Assembly: GCA_017549745.1 (NCBI GenBank)
Contig: JAFYUA010000340.1
Span: forward strand, 1 to 7,350
Direction: 5' to 3'
DNA from: Clostridia bacterium
GTDB taxonomy: Bacteria; Bacillota; Clostridia; UMGS1810
DNA: 7,350 bases
The notes beneath the pieces are model-generated. The model searched no databases. It saw only the letters and a program-made list of their open reading frames with translations, and had not been told where the DNA came from. This document shows positions 6,008 through 7,350 of this stretch, piece by piece. Each line of letters opens with the position of its first letter. The stretch's first letter is position 1. A program made the translations under genes and the position numbers.

Positions 6008-6031
6008 TCAATCTAAGGAGGTGTATCCCCG

Positions 6032-6202
6032 ATGGCATATGTAATTACAGATGATTGCATCAGCTGTGGTGCTTGCGAAGCAGAATGCCCCGTTTCAGCT
6101 ATTTCTGAAGGCGATGGCAAATATGTTATCAACGCAGACGAATGTCTCGATTGCGGTGCATGTGCAGGCGCTTGCCCTGTTGGTGCTACCGTTCAGGAAT
6201 AA
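6032..6202 (+). CDS. Clostridial-type 2[4Fe-4S] ferredoxin
   Basis: Small gene of 56 codons, typical length for the clostridial ferredoxin family. The protein starts MAYVITDDCISCGACEAECP and has the two diagnostic CxxCxxCxxxCP motifs at cysteines 9, 12, 15, 19 and 38, 41, 44, 48, each giving three ligands to one cluster and one to the other. It is an acidic, cytosolic low-potential electron carrier serving enzymes such as pyruvate:ferredoxin oxidoreductase, [FeFe]-hydrogenase and Rnf. A strong AAGGAGG lies 10 bases before the ATG. It is flanked by its own promoter and an intrinsic terminator, so it should make a short, abundant monocistronic mRNA. Ferredoxin is not part of this neighbourhood in Bacillus. 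It could accept or donate electrons for the hydrogenase upstream in the window, but the sequence does not show this. Confidence 0.96.
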   Translation: MAYVITDDCISCGACEAECPVSAISEGDGKYVINADECLDCGACAGACPVGATVQE

Positions 6203-6205
6203 TCC

Positions 6206-6240
6206 AAAAAAAACCCCGGGGACTATCCGGGGTTTTTCTT
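6206..6240 (+). terminator. Intrinsic terminator after the ferredoxin gene
   Basis: AAAAACCCCGG (6209-6219) pairs perfectly with CCGGGGTTTTT (6227-6237) around a 7-base loop, and the T-run gives the U-tract. It starts 3 bases after the ferredoxin stop codon and ends only about 16 bases before the next gene, so that gene must rely on read-through or on an unseen promoter. Confidence 0.92.
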
Positions 6241-6244
6241 GTAA

Positions 6245-6250
6245 TGGAGA
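6245..6250 (+). promoter_or_regulatory. Ribosome binding site fixing the trmN6-like start
   Basis: TGGAGA lies 5 bases before the ATG at 6256. The alternative in-frame ATG at 6244 overlaps this site and follows the terminator U-tract with no purine-rich stretch, so 6256 is preferred. The site is weaker than the AAGGAGG sites of ricT and the ferredoxin gene. Confidence 0.6.
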
Positions 6251-6255
6251 AACTT

Positions 6256-6927
6256 ATGATACGAACAGAAGATTTAGGAATTAACGGACTCAAAATAATG
6301 CAGGATTCAGACCTTTTCTGCTTTGGCACCGATAGCGTCATGCTCTCTGATTTTGCAAGAGCCAAACGGTCAGACACAGTGGTTGACCTTTGCACAGGAA
6401 ATGGCATCATACCTGTGCTTCTGAGTGCCAAAACAAATGCCAAAAAGATTTGGGGCATTGAGCTGCAAAGGGTTTCGTTTGAGCTTGCGCAAAAAAACAT
6501 TGAAATAAATGGTCTTGGCGAGCGTTTGGAGTTCATTTGTGATGACATTGCCAACTGCCTTAGTCATTTTGCCCAAGGGTCGGTAGATGTGGTCACCTGC
6601 AATCCGCCATATATGAGCGCGTCGGCAGGTTTTCAGAATCCCGACGAGCCAAAGGCGATAGCCCGTCATGAAATATGCACCAATCTAAAAGGTGTGGTTG
6701 AAGCGGCAGAGAGCATTTTAAAATTCGGCGGTCATTTCTATATGGTGCACAGAGCCGACAGGCTTTGTGACATCATATGGGAGCTCAGGCAAAAAAAGCT
6801 CGAGCCCAAGCGCATCCGCTTTGTTGCCCCATCTCCCGAAAAGGAGCCCAAGCTCGTGCTTGTGGAGGCAATGAAGGGAGCCGCCCCATCACTCAAGCTC
6901 GAACCCACTGCATTTGTAAACATATAG
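6256..6927 (+). CDS. tRNA1(Val) (adenine37-N6)-methyltransferase-like protein (TrmN6/YabB family)
   Basis: A 223-residue class I SAM-dependent methyltransferase. Expected motifs are FGTDSVMLSDF (23-33), SAM-binding motif I VVDLCTGNGIIPVLL (42-56), the acidic GIEL (67-70) at the end of strand 2, and the N6-adenine catalytic NPPY (116-119). The GTDSV/NPPY combination and synteny with Bacillus yabB upstream of yabC support the TrmN6 family, whose Escherichia coli member methylates A37 of tRNA1(Val). Bacterial substrates outside Proteobacteria are less certain, and some annotations call these only 'methyltransferase'. The open frame reaches back to 6142, but that part overlaps the ferredoxin gene and terminator and does not resemble the family. 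I therefore start at 6256 (6244 would add MEKL). The stop codon overlaps the rsmI ribosome binding region, indicating co-transcription with rsmI. Confidence 0.85.
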   Translation: MIRTEDLGINGLKIMQDSDLFCFGTDSVMLSDFARAKRSDTVVDLCTGNGIIPVLLSAKTNAKKIWGIELQRVSFELAQKNIEINGLGERLEFICDDIANCLSHFAQGSVDVVTCNPPYMSASAGFQNPDEPKAIARHEICTNLKGVVEAAESILKFGGHFYMVHRADRLCDIIWELRQKKLEPKRIRFVAPSPEKEPKLVLVEAMKGAAPSLKLEPTAFVNI

Positions 6928-6939
6928 GGGGAAGACAAA

Positions 6940-7350
6940 ATGACAAAAGGAACTTTATATCTTTGTGCCACTCCCATAGGCAATCTTGATGACATCACTG
7001 TGAGGTGCCTGAACACTCTGAGGGAGTGTGACCTCATTGCATGTGAGGACACGCGCCACTCTCTCAAGCTTCTCAATCATTTCGACATTCACAAACCCCT
7101 CACCAGCTATTTTGAACACAACAAAAAAGAAAAAGGCGAGTATATAATATCTGAGATTTTGTCGGGCAAAAATGTTGCCCTCATCACCGATGCAGGCACT
7201 CCCGCAATCTCTGACCCCGGCGAAGAGCTCGTGGCTCAGTGCATTGAAAATAACATAAGAGTTGTGCCTGTGCCCGGTGCAGTGGCGCTCATAAACGCAC
7301 TCATCATCTCAGGGCAGAGCACAGGGCGCTTTGCTTTTGAGGGTTTTTTG
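6940..7350 (+). CDS. rsmI: 16S rRNA (cytidine1402-2'-O)-methyltransferase, N-terminal half (cut by window edge)
   Basis: Open from ATG at 6940 to the right edge: 137 residues of a protein usually about 280 long. RsmI uses SAM to methylate the ribose of C1402 in the ribosomal P site, acting with RsmH. It belongs to the tetrapyrrole-methylase fold, and the family landmarks are all visible: LYLCATPIGNLDDIT (6-20), ACEDTRHS (34-41), TSYFEHN (55-61), LITDAGTPAISDPGEELV (81-98) and VPVPGAVALINAL (109-121). The ribosome binding site AGGGGGA (6926-6932) overlaps the preceding stop codon, showing tight coupling with the trmN6-like gene, as in Bacillus yabB-yabC. No defect is seen in the visible part. 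Confidence 0.95.
   Translation, partial: MTKGTLYLCATPIGNLDDITVRCLNTLRECDLIACEDTRHSLKLLNHFDIHKPLTSYFEHNKKEKGEYIISEILSGKNVALITDAGTPAISDPGEELVAQCIENNIRVVPVPGAVALINALIISGQSTGRFAFEGFL

Noticed and set aside
6142..6255. Longer N-terminus for the trmN6-like protein
   Set aside because: This stretch overlaps the ferredoxin gene in another frame and runs through its terminator; its Arg/Cys-rich translation does not resemble the methyltransferase family.
1..7350. CRISPR array, tRNA, rRNA or complete transposase gene
   Set aside because: No regularly spaced direct repeats, cloverleaf-like sequences, rRNA stretches or transposase motifs were seen on either strand.

Overview
The window looks like a chromosomal segment from an anaerobic, Gram-positive Clostridia-type bacterium (Bacillota). 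The evidence is an [FeFe]-hydrogenase of the clostridial group B type, a classical 56-residue 2[4Fe-4S] clostridial ferredoxin, a SpoIIE-type PP2C phosphatase, strong AGGAGG ribosome binding sites, and a remnant of the Bacillus/Clostridium yaaQ-holB-yaaT-yabB-yabC neighbourhood. No phage, plasmid, CRISPR, tRNA or rRNA gene is visible. Species cannot be named from this sequence.

Left part (1-2402, + strand): the C-terminal portion of a SpoIIE/PP2C-like serine phosphatase, carrying an additional uncharacterised C-terminal domain, lies 21 bases upstream of a 473-residue monomeric [FeFe]-hydrogenase. The two look like one operon whose beginning is outside the window. Middle (2403-2658): a 256-base non-coding stretch holds an approximately 175-bp inverted-repeat element with 17-bp terminal inverted repeats, then a strong bidirectional terminator shared with the convergent gene. 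On the - strand (2659-3621) is an ApbE-type FAD:protein FMN transferase lipoprotein.

Right part (3622-7350): a 119-base divergent promoter region drives apbE leftward and a rightward housekeeping cluster. The order is darA/pstA (c-di-AMP-binding PII-like protein), holB (DNA polymerase III delta prime), ricT (YaaT/PSP1), a ferredoxin with its own promoter and terminator, trmN6-like tRNA methyltransferase, and rsmI (16S rRNA C1402 2'-O-methyltransferase, cut by the right edge). This matches Bacillus yaaQ-(yaaR)-holB-yaaT-(yabA)-yabB-(yazA)-yabC, except that yaaR, yabA and yazA are absent and a ferredoxin has been inserted.

Functionally the window combines electron transfer (hydrogenase, ferredoxin, flavinylating ApbE, the cysteine-rich RicT) with signalling (PP2C phosphatase, c-di-AMP receptor) and information processing (DNA replication, tRNA and rRNA modification). 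The strongest candidates for new biology are the phosphatase/hydrogenase pair with its unexplained C-terminal domain, the palindromic element after the hydrogenase gene, and the ferredoxin transcription unit placed inside the housekeeping cluster.
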